This document shows, piece after piece, positions 1 through 12,965 of a DNA stretch of 64,000 nucleotides. The DNA comes from Lamellibrachia columna (lineage: Eukaryota > Annelida > Polychaeta > Sabellida > Siboglinidae). The position numbers and the translations under genes were made by a program. The notes below the pieces were generated by a model. The model was not told the DNA's origin. It did no database searches and saw only the letters and a program-made list of their open reading frames with translations. The stretch is taken from assembly GCA_963662155.1 (NCBI GenBank), contig OY759262.1, forward strand, positions 58,071,333-58,135,332, in the 5' to 3' direction. Position 1 is the first letter of the stretch. Every line of letters starts with the position of its first letter.

Positions 1-175
1 ATGCACCGTGTCGCATGACAAAGCGCAAATAAATGTTTGCTAGACAATTTAGCCGCGCCAATCCCGACAACACAACGCGAGGCGCGACTTTCAACTCGCG
101 CCAAGAGCTGATGAAATGTCACGACGAATACAATTCTTGTAGGACCCGAATACGGTGCTAAATATTAAATCAGTT

Positions 176-870
176 TTACTTCATTATGTCGGGTGTTGGT
201 TGCTCACCGAAGGAAGGCCACGGGTAGAGGACGATCCACCGACAGAAGAAGAGCGGCGACGCCTCGACGGTAGTCGGCAGAGACAGGCTCGAATCTTTGA
301 GAGTGTTCGGACTAGGAGTTCGCATTGCATTAACACTGTAGCGAGGTAGTAGTCGCTGTTCGTTAAGAACAGCGTCAGACGGCGCGTCAAGGCTGTCTTT
401 GCTAAGTGGTTTCATGAGTATTGTTCGTACGAGTTGACCATCTGAATCTTTCGGAACAGGTCCCGCTTGGTCGCCTCCGTCCGTCGCCGTAAAAGACACT
501 CGTTGATCGACTGTAGAGGCGGGCTCGCCTATGTGCAGTTGGTCCCTCGAAACAGATTTGTCTTGAAGAGGTACGCGTTGAAGTAGGCGCTGTTCGCTAT
601 AAACATCGTCAGACGGCGCGTCAAGGCTGCCTTTGCTACGTGGCTTCACGAGTATTGTTCGTACGAGTTGACCATCTGAATCTTCCGGAACAAGTCCCCC
701 TTGGTCGCCTCCGACCGTCGCCGTAAAAGACACACGTAGATTGACTTTAGAGGCTGGCTCGCTTAGGTGAATTTGGTCCCTCGAAACAGATTCGTCTTGA
801 AGAGGTACGTCCACCGAGAGACGCTCGTCCTTGGATACGGTTATTAGTTGTAAAGACAAATCATTGAATC
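176..870 (-). other. unrecognised open frame with a two-fold 78-codon repeat
   Basis: A minus-strand frame of about 227 codons contains two consecutive 234-bp repeats (593-826 and 359-592), each reading VPLQDxSVSRDQ ... RVSFTAT ... SDGQLVRTIL ... LDAPSD. The frame is open with no indels. However, differences between the copies fall at all codon positions (about 18 replacement against 5 silent changes), which is not what a constrained protein shows. No start codon context, splice site or family was recognised. It may be a fast-evolving exon or only a duplicated non-coding block. Confidence 0.25.
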
Positions 871-1950
871 AAATTTCCTAATTCTGAAGACGGTCACTAC
901 ATATCATTCTTACAATATCCTTGTTCACAACATATCCTTCTTACACCGTGCCCTGTTCATTACATAGGTTGCTTACGACATATCCAACTTAGGGCAGGAT
1001 GATTCACTCTGGACAAATTAACTGCATATATCATGGTGTCAAAATATTCGCCTGTCAGCCTGCCTGCTTGCCTGTCTGTTAGTATGTCAGTATGTCTTGT
1101 GGAAGCGGTTATCATTCTACTAATCAAAAGCGACCGAGATTTCGAAGATTTAGCTATTAACTCATTTCGAATGTACAATGTGTCGGGTGGCTCTAATAAC
1201 ACCTGCAAGAAAATACCCAATTAGACTTTTAAGAGCGCGTGACGTCTGGGATTTAGCATTCTGCGCTTAAAAAGCCATATTGGACTGCCTTCGACACAAC
1301 TGCTCAATACCACCCCGACACACGCCAGCCTACCTGCTTATTGTGATTATCGTTCATGGTGAATACCTTTCTTGGGAGGCGCTAGGACACCAAACTAATG
1401 GGGGGAAGATTTTTATCTGAAGCGCCTAAAATTAAATTAACGTCTGCAGATATTCGGTTCAGCTGAAGTTATTGTTACGTCACAAAGTTCGGCTTTATTG
1501 TTACGACACAATTCAATATAGCTACAAGAGGTTTGTGTTTTCATCAACAAATTGACATATTAGCAGATAGATGAATAATTATCGGACTGTCTTTTATTTG
1601 AATTGCAATCTTGCTAAACCTGGAAGCTACAAGGATCGCGATCAGCTAAACCGATCAAAGCCATCTTCGAAGGCATGATGTAGGATCAAGGAAGGAGAGG
1701 AAGGCCGCTAAGAAGACGGAGAACGATGTAAAGGTGAAATGAACTAAGCATAAAATAAACATCGTGTAGTGTGGAACACATGTTGAAACGTCAGCGAAAG
1801 CGGAAAAAGTTAAGAGAGAGCGTTGATTGAAGCCACCGGAAGTGTTTTGGCGCCATATTGTTTCATCCTAGTTACGCCACTCGAGTTGTATTATAATACC
1901 GTATATTATTATTATTGTCATCATCGTAACCGGAGAGTGTCCTAAGCCCA
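871..1950. other. no gene seen
   Basis: AT-rich sequence with only short chance frames and a small CCTGCC/TGTC-rich spot near 1.06 kb. Confidence 0.5.
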
Positions 1951-2660
1951 ATGATGTCCATCGCAGTAGTAAAAGTGATCAGCAGAGAAACGAGTACGAA
2001 GAACAATCTCCGCAAGTTGTTATACACAGATGACCTAACGGTAGTAGTGGACTGTGAGGCAGACTTTCAAGAATGGTTGGTGGAATTGAAGGCGATTTCT
2101 GGCAGAGAGTATAGTTGTACGGCGAAACGACGACACGGAAACGGAAATTCGCAGGAGAATACCAACTGGGGCGAAAGCGTAGAGGAAAGTGGATGGGGTG
2201 ATTGTAGAAAGATTATATGTATCTTGGAAACTCAAAGGAAAGGTGCGTAACACCAGTCTACCTATGCGGCCTAGAGACCATGGCGATGGCGGAAACCAAC
2301 AAGAGAAAGTCCACGTTTGCGAAAAATGAGAGAGTAAGAAAGGTGAGAATAATTGCGGGAGTGAAAATAATAGGCAAGCGAAGAATGCAGGAGATGGGGG
2401 AGGAGGCTGGGGTGAGAGATAGTTTCGGGAGAAAGCTGATGATGAGCCGGTTAAAGTGGGCTGGACATGTGGAACTAATGGAAGGGGAACGGTTGAAGAA
2501 GAGAGCGGATGCCCTCAGGGTGGATGGTAGAAAGAGAAGAGGAAAACTTAGACTGAGATGGGAGGAATGTGTAAAGAGAGATTTGGCGGGAGAGCGAGGA
2601 AAGTGGAGATCGAGAGCGAGGGATAGGGGGAGGTAGACGGGTGGTGGAGAAACGGGAACA
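1951..2660 (+). mobile_element. degenerate non-LTR retrotransposon 3' end (RT C-terminus)
   Basis: Broken frames give KLLYTDDLTVVVD (the YADD box of reverse transcriptase, here YTDD), then CVTPVYLCGLETMA, then SRLKWAGHVELMEGERLKKR, RADALRVDGRKRRGK and ECVKRDLAG. This is the standard order of the RT palm, thumb and C-terminal region of a LINE. The copy is 5'-truncated and frameshifted, so inactive. A shorter relative lies at 12.7 kb. Confidence 0.88.
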
Positions 2661-2951
2661 GTGACGAAGACCAGGGATAAAGAGGAGAACAAAATTATTA
2701 TTACTAGCAAAAATAGCCATCCTCCGGACGGGATAACAACATTATGACAACATTATCACAGAAACATCCAGCTATGCCTTGGTACTTGGTACTGCCAGTT
2801 AATATATTGATGGCTTCTTGGAATTCCAGCTCTCGAAATAATAGTAATAGTATAGTTATAGTAACGTCTAGCGACATGTTGCCCTTATAAAACGTAACTT
2901 GGAACAATCTTAGAAAAGACGCATTAGCATACTGAATGCCTGTGTAATAAA

Positions 2952-2954
<3 letters not shown>

Positions 2955-3026
<72 letters not shown>

Positions 3027-3203
3027 TGCGTGTGTGTGTGCGTGCGTGCGTGCGTGCGTGCGTGCGTGTGCGTGTGCGTGTGCGTGTGCGTGTGCGTGTG
3101 CGTGTGCGTGTGCGTGTGCGTGTGCGTGTGCGTGTGCGTGTGCGTGTGCGTGTGCGTGTGCGTGTGCGTGTGCGTGTGCGTGTGCGTGTGCGTGTGTGTG
3201 TGT
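2955..3203. repeat. TG / TGCG / GTGTGC microsatellite
   Basis: (TG)n grades into TGCG tetranucleotides and then about twenty copies of the hexanucleotide TGTGCG. All three forward frames stay open (Cys-Val, Arg-Val, Cys-Ala), an artefact of composition. Confidence 0.97.
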
Positions 3204-3465
3204 CATGACACGTAATCTCAATCGACGAACAGTGCAACTGGCAAGTACCACAAAATGCCAAGTACATTCATAGCTTAATCAATGAAAATATTGCATATAC
3301 CAAGTTTATTACATGTATTTGTAGTCGATACCGATCCCAGTGTTACAGCTCTCTCATTAATAAATCATATTATATGCACGATTCATAATTTTTCAGATCC
3401 TATAATCAGGTGGACTACTAGCAGAAAAAAAGACCAAAAATATCCCACAACATGAAAACATACTG

Positions 3466-3582
<117 letters not shown>

Positions 3583-3635
3583 AGAGATAACATCATGAGG
3601 GATCACTAGAATATGATTAGTGAAAGATAATGATC

Positions 3636-4067
3636 CGGTGTAACAGTATATCTCCCCCTAGATAGCTCCCCCAGGGGGAAGATGCCCTAGGATATCCTCC
3701 CGCACCCTGAATATCTTACCCTCCTTCCAATACCCAAGTTGTCTTGACTCCAAACTATTTTCCCCAACAACTAAAATCAAGAACATGGTGCAATTGCATC
3801 AATATTTATTATAAATGTCTTGAGAAAAGAGCTGTGTTTTGTTGTTAAGGAGGCCGATCATTAACTCAGTGCCTCGCTGAGAGACTTATCATGATTAACT
3901 CAGGAATCACTTCATATCATTCATTAATTCGTAAATTTATAACGTAATAAATATAAACACACACCATTTTCTTTCAGGATAACATACAGTAGATATTATT
4001 ATGTCTCATATTTGCCAATTATAAACTTTCTTGCTTAAGAACGTACACACACACACACGCACACACA

Positions 4068-4135
<68 letters not shown>

Positions 4136-4266
4136 CACACACACATTTATAAGGGTATCCAGGGAGGGGGAAGATACCCTAGGATATCTTCTCCCCTGGG
4201 GGAGATATATCTCCCCCGGTGGAAGATACCCCTAGGGGGAGATATCCAAGGGGAGATACCCTGCCC
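3636..4266. repeat. palindrome-rich GGGGGAGATATC blocks (copy A)
   Basis: Two blocks (3636-3720 and 4150-4266) are packed with inverted CTCCCCCTAG/CCTAGGATATC motifs around an ACGC array. The block on the right has a perfect 20-bp palindrome at 4198-4217. They could be the ends of a foldback element or a local hairpin cluster. Confidence 0.6.
4046..4145. repeat. AC / ACGC microsatellite
   Basis: Alternating ACAC and ACGC tetranucleotides. The equivalent array in copy B is at 7219-7328 and differs in length. Confidence 0.95.
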
Positions 4267-4461
4267 CACCGGCATATATACAATCGTGGTTTTAAGGCCA
4301 TTCATACGGGCTAAATAAAAAACCTGCCAAGCCAGTATGAAATTTTTTTATCATCAGTTTTAATATATAATATTAGATTTAAACTAGGAAAAGAACAACT
4401 TCATCTAATAACTTCCTCAGGCATTGCGACAAAAACCGCCCAATCACATTTGTGTGCGTAG

Positions 4462-4606
<145 letters not shown>

Positions 4607-5707
4607 TGCCGGCAGTTGTTTTTTAATGCTGCCGTTCGGCTATTTATAAACCGATCGGGTTCACGAACAGAACGAAATTCGACAAAGAGGCAATATAGTA
4701 ATGTTGTGTCCCATCATGTTGATCGTTGCATCGTATGTTGTCAGTAGGAAAATAAAAAAAAATTAAATTGTATTTTGTTAGTAGGATCATAATTTTATTG
4801 CTAAGCACATATTTGTGTGAAAGAGTTTGAAATCTTTCATGTGTTGGTTTTGCATTATTTTGAATTGAAACAAAAACATTCCAGTCACAATTCACAAAAC
4901 ACAATTGGTAGCTATCCTAAATATTAATATTTTTATATTTTCATGCACATTGACAAACAAACATGTGCATAATAGTGAAAAGTAGCCATCAGTATTGGAT
5001 AATTGTCTTAGTGAAGCAAAATTAATAAACATTTGCTTCTCTGGTTTGATGGTAATGTCTAATGACATAGGAATTTTTTTAGCATGGTGAAGTTCACGTC
5101 TGTTTTTTCGTCAATATTCTCCAAAGTTCGCTTCATTATTTAAAATTAAATGATTGTAACACAGCAATTATGACAGCATTTTTCATTCACAGATTCAGCG
5201 GTTGTTGGGATGTACTCATTGTGCTGCAAGCAACGCGCGACATAAAGCACAATGTGTGACCATCTTTATGTAAACCAGTTGTCAAAAAATTTTGCCCGTA
5301 TGAAATTTCGCACTATTCCTATGAGCTTAACCTTAAAAAAATCCTGTACACAATTATATTAATAATTAAATGAATTTTCGCGGTTTTTAAAAGACTAGAA
5401 ATTTGCTAAAAACTTCATTGTTATACAAAAAGAAACGAGTTTTTTAAGTTTCTATACAAACGCTGGGATTGATCCCGTGGGATGTCATCTCGGCTTGAAT
5501 TTAGCGAAAGATCGACAAAGTATTAGGCCCTACTGACACAACAAACATCTCCGGAAATGCCACTTTTTATTAACGTACACATACGTTTATTATATGCATA
5601 TTAATGCATCGAATCGTGTAAGTGTCGTGAGAATCCCGACACATATTGACATATGCGCTCACTTTAAAGCGTATTTAATCGCTCTGTTTAAACAGACGAA
5701 GCGGAGA

Positions 5708-6309
5708 CACAGCGGTTCACAAGGGACCTCTTACCCCCGTCGATTCACCCAGCGGTTCACAGGGGACCTCGTACCCCCGTCGATTCACCCAGCGGTTCAC
5801 AAGGGACCTCGTACCCCCGTCGATTCACCCAGCGGTTCACAGGGGACCTCGTACCCCCGTCGATTCACCCAGCGGTTCACAGGGTACCTCGTACCCCCGT
5901 CGATTCACCCAGCGGTTCACAGGGGACCTCGTACCCCCGTCGATTCACCCAGCGGTTCACAAGGGACCTCGTACCCCCGTCGATTCACCCAGCGCTTCAC
6001 AGGGTACCTCGTACCCCCGTCGATTCACCCAGCGGTTCACAGGGTACCTCGTACCCCCGTCGATTCACCCAGCGGTTCACATGGTACCTCGTACCCCCGT
6101 CGATTCACCCAGCGGCTCACATGGTACCTCGTACCCCCGTCGATTCACCCAGCGGCTCACAGGGTACCTCGTACCCCCGTCGATTCACCCAGCGGCTCAC
6201 AGGGTACCTCGTACCCCCGTCGATTCACCCAGCGGCTCACAGGGTACCTCGTACCCCCGTCGATTCACCCAGCGGCTCACAGGGTACCTCGTATCCCCGT
6301 CGATTCACC
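5708..6309. repeat. 40-bp minisatellite (copy A), about 15 units
   Basis: Unit core CAGCGGTTCACAGGGKACCT then CGTACCCCCGTCGATTCAC. Because 40 is not a multiple of three, the open frame cycles every 40 codons, and I do not call it a protein. Units change in order from GGTTCAC to GGCTCAC toward the right. Confidence 0.95.
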
Positions 6310-6682
6310 GATCACGCCAGAGAGAGCGTAGTGCAAGGTCGCCTGGCGCCCATCAAGAACTACGTCCAACTGTGCGCCAATGCACTCAGAGTTGGCCACA
6401 GCGCACCAAATATAATCATGATTATGTTACTAACCGACACTAGTTCGTTAGTTCGTTTCTTCGCGAGCCCTGGTTTCTGCCACTGCGAGAGCGCTTTTTG
6501 TTGGTTCTTTTAGTTGACGTTGACATAGAGACAACCGTAAATTACCTATTTATCCCTGCGTGAAATCGTTACGAATCTACTTTGCCTGACATCTAGACAC
6601 CAGGTGACAGGACGGTTTTTTATTTTACAGAGACTGTGACGATAGAAAACACGGTCCCCCACCTTCAATTTGCTAATATCAT

Positions 6683-6684
<2 letters not shown>

Positions 6685-6756
<72 letters not shown>
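6685..6756. repeat. (CTG/CAG)24 tract at duplication junction
   Basis: Twenty-four TGC units lie exactly between the end of copy A (CATTATG) and the start of copy B (AGAGATAACATC). Confidence 0.97.
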
Positions 6757-7218
6757 AGAGATAACATCATGAGGGATCACTAGAATATGATTAGTGAAAG
6801 ATAATGATCCGGTGTAACAGTATATCTCCCCCTAGATAGCTCCCCCAGGGGGAAGATGCCCTAGGATATCCTCCCCCACCCTGAATATCTTACCCCCCTT
6901 CCAATACCCAAGTTGTCTTGACTCCAAACTATTTTCCCCAACAACTAAAATCAAGAACATGGTGCAATTGCATCAATATTTATTATAAATGTCTTGAGAA
7001 AAGAGCTGTGTTTTGTTGTTAAGGAGGCCGATCATTAACTCAGTGCCTCGCTGAGAGACTTATCATGATTAACTCAGGAATCACTTCATATCATTCATTA
7101 ATTCGTAAATTTATAACGTAATAAATATAAACACACACCATTTTCTTTCAGGATAACATACAGTAGATATTATTATGTCTCATATTTGCCAATTATAAAC
7201 TGTCTTGCTTAAGAACGT

Positions 7219-7329
<111 letters not shown>

Positions 7330-7644
7330 TTTATAAGGGTATCCAGGGAGGGGGAAGATACCCTAGGATATCTTCTCCCCTGGGGGAGATATATCTCCCC
7401 CGGTGGAAGATACCCCTAGGGGGAGATATCCAAGGGGAGATACCCTGCCCCACCGGCATATATACAATCGTGGTTTTAAGGCCATTCATACGGGCTAAAT
7501 AAAAAACCTGCCAAGCCAGTATGAAATTTTTGTATCATCAGTTTTAATATATAATATTAGATTTAAACTAGGAAAAGAACAACTTCATCTAATAACTTCC
7601 TCAGGCATTGCGACAAAAACCGCCCAATCACATTTGTGTGCGTA

Positions 7645-7645
7645 G

Positions 7646-7738
<93 letters not shown>
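7645..7738. repeat. (CAGC)n array (copy B)
   Basis: About 23 units, against about 36 in copy A. Confidence 0.97.
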
Positions 7739-8847
7739 TGCCGGCAGTTGTTTTTAATGCTGCCGTTCGGCTATTTATAACCCGATCGGGTTCACGAACA
7801 GAACGAAATTCGACAAAGAGGCAATATAGTAATGTTGTGTCCCGTCATGTTGATCGTTGCATCGTATGTTGTCAGTAGGAACATTAAAAAAAATTAAATT
7901 GTATTTTGTTAGTAGGATCATAATTTTATTGCTCAGCACATTATTGTGTGATTTGTGTGAAAGAGTTTGCAATCTTTCATGTGTTGGTTTTGCATTATTT
8001 TGAATTGAAACAAAAACATTCCAGTCACAATTCACAAAACACAATTGGTAGCTATCCTAAAAATTAATATTTTTATATTTTCATGCACATTGACAAACAA
8101 ACATGTACATAATAGTGAAAAGTAGCCATCAGTATTGCATAATTGTCTTAGTGAAGCAAAATTAATAAACATTTGCTTCTCTGGTTTGATGGTAATGTCT
8201 AATGACATAGGAATTTTTTTAGCATGGTGAAGTTCACGTCTGTTTTTTCGTCAATATTCTCCAAAGTTCGCTTCATTATTTAAAATTAAATGATTGTAAC
8301 ACAGCAATTATGACAGCATTTTTCATTCACAGATTCAGCGGTTGTTGGGATGTACTCATTGTGCTGCAAGCAACGCGCGACATAAAGCACAATGTGTGAC
8401 CATCTTTATGTAAACCAGTTGTCAAAAAATTTTGCCCGTATGAAATTTCGCACTATTCCTATGAGCTTAACCTTAAAAAAACCCTGTACACAATTATATT
8501 AATAATTAAATGAATTTTCGCGGTTTTTAAAAGACTAGAAATTTGCTAAAAACTTCATTGTGATACAAAAAGAAACGAGTTTTTTAAGTTTCTATACAAA
8601 CGCTGGGATTGATCCCGTGGGATGTCATCTCGGCTTGAATTTAGCGAAAGATCGCCAAAGTATTAGGCCCTACTGACACAACAAACATCTCCGGAAATGC
8701 CACTTTTTATTAACGTACACATACGTTTATTATATGCATATTAATGCATCGAATCGTGTAAGTGTCGTGAGAATCCCGACACATATTGACATATGCGCTC
8801 ACTTTAAAGCGTATTTAATCGCTCTGTTTAAACAGACGAAGCGGAGA

Positions 8848-9369
8848 CACAGCGGTTCACAAGGGACCTCTTACCCCCGTCGATTCACCCAGCGGTTCAC
8901 AGGGGACCTCGTACCCCCGTCGATTCACCCAGCGGTTCACAAGGGACCTCGTATCCCCGTCGATTCACCCAGCGGTTCACAGGGGACCTCGTACCCCCGT
9001 CGATTCACCCAGCGGTTCACAGGGTACCTCGTACCCCCGTCGATTCACCCAGCGGTTCACAGGGGACCTCGTACCCCCGTCGATTCACCCAGCGGTTCAC
9101 AAGGGACCTCGTACCCCCGTCGATTCACCCAGCGCTTCACAGGGTACCTCGTACCCCCGTCGATTCACCCAGCGGTTCACAGGGTACCTCGTACCCCCGT
9201 CGATTCACCCAGCGGTTCACAGGGTACCTCGTACCCCCGTCGATTCACCCAGCGGCTCACATGGTACCTCGTACCCCCGTCGATTCACCCAGCGGCTCAC
9301 AGGGTACCTCGTATCCCCGTCGATTCACCCAGCGGCTCACAGGGTACCTCGTATCCCCGTCGATTCACC
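8848..9369. repeat. 40-bp minisatellite (copy B), about 13 units
   Basis: Same unit as in copy A, two units shorter, with the same left-to-right TT to CT variant gradient. Confidence 0.95.
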
Positions 9370-9747
9370 GATCACGCCAGAGAGAGCGTAGTGCAAGGTC
9401 GCCTGGCGCCCATCAAGAACTACGTCCAACTGTGCGCCAATGCACTCAGAGTTGGCCACAGCGCACCAAATATAATCATGATTATGTTACTAACCGACAC
9501 TAGTTCGTTAGTTCGTTTCTTCGCGAGCCCTGGTTTCTGCCACTGCGAGAGCGCTTTTTGTTGGTTCTTTTAGTTGACGTAGACATAGAGACAACCGTAA
9601 ATTACCTATTTATCCCTGCGTGAAATCGTTACGAATCTACTTTGCCTGACATCTAGACACCAGGTGACAGGACGGTTTTTTATTTTACAGAGACTGTGAC
9701 GACAGAAAACACGGTCCCCCACCTTCAATTTGCTAATATCATTATGC

Positions 9748-10429
9748 GTGTGAAATAAATATAAAATGGTCCATTTGCGATCGGCAATCCCCCTTTAACG
9801 GTTCTCGACGGCTGCCGGAGGAGCAAAAAAAAAAATCGGATATAGTTACATCACCTGAAAGGCATATATAAAAAAAAATCCGTTTATCAGATGCTATGTA
9901 GGTATAAAATTGGATAAGTAAATTACCTAATGTTTATTAAGCACCCACGGGTCGCCAGTGCGAGATTCTGGTAGAATTATCTGTTCGCAAGCCACTGAGC
10001 TTTCATGCCAAGTATCAAAACCCGTATGAACCCATTAAAGATACACCTGATCGTAATGTAATAGTATAAAATATATCTACTCTACCACCTTCACCAAATG
10101 TGTTTTAAAGAACCAAGATTGTTTAATATCGGTTGACCATGTTATGTTAAATTTGAATGTTTCGCCCCGAATAACAAGTTCACATTGCATGCTTAACGGC
10201 AAAGTCTGTATTCATGAACATAACGATCAAATTATATTCTAAACATGAGGTTCACTAAAATATATTATTCAAATTGTTAGAATATTATAGTTGATACCAC
10301 ATGACTTGATTTCACAATAAAAACCATCAAAGTGTATACCTTTGATGGTTGCAATATCTAATAGAGTTAATGTTTCATGCTCCTTAAAGTAGTCATGGCT
10401 TTATGGCTCGCTAGCACAAAGTTATCGAA
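9748..10429. other. no gene seen
   Basis: Unique AT-rich sequence to the right of the duplication. Confidence 0.5.
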
Positions 10430-10680
10430 CGAACTATTGTGATATTCGCCGCAACCCGCGGTGGATCGCTCTGTTTGCGATTCGCTATTGCGGAGCTGCG
10501 GGAGGCGGCGAACTGAATAAATGCCAAATGCCAACACGCATTGTTTACATTGCGCCGCAACGAGGCTGGCTCGCTCGAGGCCGGCGCGTACGGGCCGCTT
10601 TGTTTACCGTTGCTAGGTCACGCAGCTGCGACTAGGAGCGGTGCTTTAGGCTAACAGGTCCTCCTGTCCCGTGCGTGAAC
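10430..10680 (+). promoter_or_regulatory. CpG-rich patch, candidate promoter
   Basis: A compact cluster of CG dinucleotides (GCCGCAACCCGCGG, GGAGGCGGCG, GGCCGGCGCGTACGGGCC) in otherwise AT-rich DNA. It is followed about 150 bp later by a consensus splice donor. I infer a promoter, most plausibly for the plus-strand LRR gene. A minus-strand transcript starting here cannot be excluded. Confidence 0.4.
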
Positions 10681-10689
10681 TTTTTAGAT

Positions 10690-10823
10690 CGGACTTGGCG
10701 ATGTTATCGGACGGAAACTGTCCTGCTGTTAGTTAAGTTAGTTAGTATGCTCTTCGTTGGGACAGCGTGTGGAACACAAGGCGCAGAATATATCAATGAA
10801 TTTGGTCGGGTCGATTGGAGACG
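10690..10823 (+). other. candidate non-coding first exon (LRR gene)
   Basis: Sequence downstream of the CpG-rich patch ends in GGAGACG followed by GTAAGTAG, a strong donor. No long reading frame crosses it. If joined to the acceptor at 20961-20964 it would make a spliced 5' UTR with a 10-kb intron. The left boundary is arbitrary. Confidence 0.35.
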
Positions 10824-12541
10824 GTAAGTAGTATAGCCTACTTCACACTTCTTAATCAGACGCCGCTTAATATCACCCAGGCTGGGGTCAGATCACGGTT
10901 TAAGGTCACTAGACTTACACGTACACCGAGCAACGCTACCCAGATCTGCCACATTTGATGGGAGTGTTAGCAGTTAACTCATTGTAGGCCCTTTTGTGTA
11001 ACTTTTACTGATGTTTCAGAATAATCGCCCATATGAGTAACTTTAATTGATATTAGCTAGCACCATGCACATGTATATCAAAGAATATGACAGACAAATA
11101 TTGGGTCGCCGAACTGGTATATCAGGAGTCGAAGTATCGCTCAAAGTAATTTTCGAAGATCGGTACATTCCCTTGGTGAACTATACTTCGATTGTGTCAT
11201 CCCATATATGCAATGCTGTCTTGTCCAATGAAGTCGCACCTGGCTATCATGGCGTGTATACAGACTGACCAAACCTGGCAAAACGAGCCGACTGCCGGAC
11301 ACTAAATTAGAGACGTAATTAAATACACAATAAGCAATAACGCACGTGTAGGACGCTGACGTTACTTTTAAAATAAGGTAGTAAATAGTCTCATGACATT
11401 AAATCCCGTGTTGGTATGTACACTATTTTGCCGCGTTTTGCGATGCCAAATATCGTTTATCGGGCGTCGAGAAACTTACAGACCAGTTGTTGCGGTGACA
11501 TTAAGGTCAGGACCTATTTCGAATGATTGTGTTTTACAGCTTGTAGTTGCTCAGATATTTATCGAAGACCACAGCGTCAGTGTTCTACATATCCGGTCTG
11601 TAATCCACCCCTGTAATCCACCCCTGACACGATGCTGTGGTTGTGAAGCGAGTACGTTATATACTGTTTGGTCGGCAACTGACCATGCATTTCTCCGTGT
11701 GGAAAAAAACCGACCTTTAACGCAGTAGCCCAGTGGAGAACGCGGGACTCTTAGTAGAGAGGATGATGAATATAATTATGTGAACGAATATTCTTCGCGC
11801 AGTAATCGCAAAGTGGTTGAATGCTTTCCAGAGAAGTTGAGGTGGTGTTGGAACGTATAGGTGTCTTCATATAATGGAAGCATTGGCTTAACTTTCTATA
11901 TCGATGATATTGTTGTTTCGGCAGATCACCAACGGAAGTCTATATATTACGATAATAGAACAGCAAGCCGTCCGTATTCGTATGTCAGATAATCGGTCGC
12001 TAACGGATCGCACAGTGCAGTGACACTAGACCCCCACGACGAGTGTAGCCTATATATCCTGTCAGGAATGTATCACACAGTATGACGACGCGTTAGCAAC
12101 ACGTCGATATGTATATAATCGGTCGGCGTAAAATGCATTTAGCCCACAAAAAAATAGTTATTACAATTGTCACATTTATCATATAACGCGTGTCGACGTT
12201 GTACGCACGAACACAACATACACATTGTACAGGTTTAATCACTTTCTTGTCAGCAAATGTTTAAGCTGCACATGACACTTCAAAATACTCTTTATTCCAG
12301 TGAGCTGAAACTGAGACGAGTGAAGGATACCTAGTAACGAGCACCAACAAAGCACGTCCCACACCTAAGTAAATAAGCTAATGTTGACAGTATAAAGACT
12401 ACCTCTCAAACGCTTCGGTTATTATACATATATAAAGAGCTTCAGCCGTACGTAGCCGTAAAGCAGTTTCAGCTAAAAGTTTGAAGCAGTTTCCAATACC
12501 GCTTCGAACGCGATGTCTGCACGTTTCTGAAGGCGCACCAT
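10824..12541. other. no coding gene seen; candidate intron
   Basis: It follows the donor at 10824. It holds short chance frames only. Confidence 0.4.
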
Positions 12542-12611
12542 TTGTATGTGTTACTATTACATTGTATGTGTTACTATTTCATTGTATGTGTTACTATTAC
12601 ATTGTATGTGT
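12542..12611. repeat. 20-bp tandem repeat, 3.5 units
   Basis: Unit TTGTATGTGTTACTATTACA. Confidence 0.9.
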
Positions 12612-12711
12612 AGTGTTGTGTTAGAGACATGTTATGCGAACTAATACATCGCCTTCCTTGCCGTCTTGGCCTAGTTCTGTCTCGAGTCTATTGGTTGTTT
12701 TATCAACGATT

Positions 12712-12965
12712 TCTTCTGACGAGGAGCCGGCTAAAGTGGGCTGGACACATGGAAAGTATGGAAGGAGAACGGTTGACGAAGAGAGCGGATGCGCTTACAG
12801 TGGAGGGTAGAAGGAGAAGAGGAAGGCCGAGACTGAGATGGGAGGACAGAGTGAAGAGAGATTTGGCGGAAGTGGGAGGGGAGGGGAAACTGAGAACGAG
12901 GGATGGAGACGGGTGGTGGAGACGACAGTGAATCGGGATCAGTGAAGAAGAAGAAGGGAAAACAA
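12712..12965 (+). mobile_element. LINE 3'-terminal fragment
   Basis: It encodes SRLKWAGHMESMEGERLTKR, ADALTVEGRRRRGRPR and RWEDRVKRDLAEV, clearly the same family as 1951-2660, and is severely 5'-truncated. The tail is GAAGAAGAAGGG-like. Confidence 0.85.

Noticed and set aside
2955..3203. Cys-Val, Arg-Val and His-Ala repeat proteins on both strands
   Set aside because: Pure microsatellite; open in all frames by composition, with no flanking coding features.
5594..6513. 245-codon protein of 40-residue repeats (YPRRFTQRFTG...)
   Set aside because: The 40-bp unit shifts frame each copy, so the peptide period equals the base period; typical minisatellite artefact.
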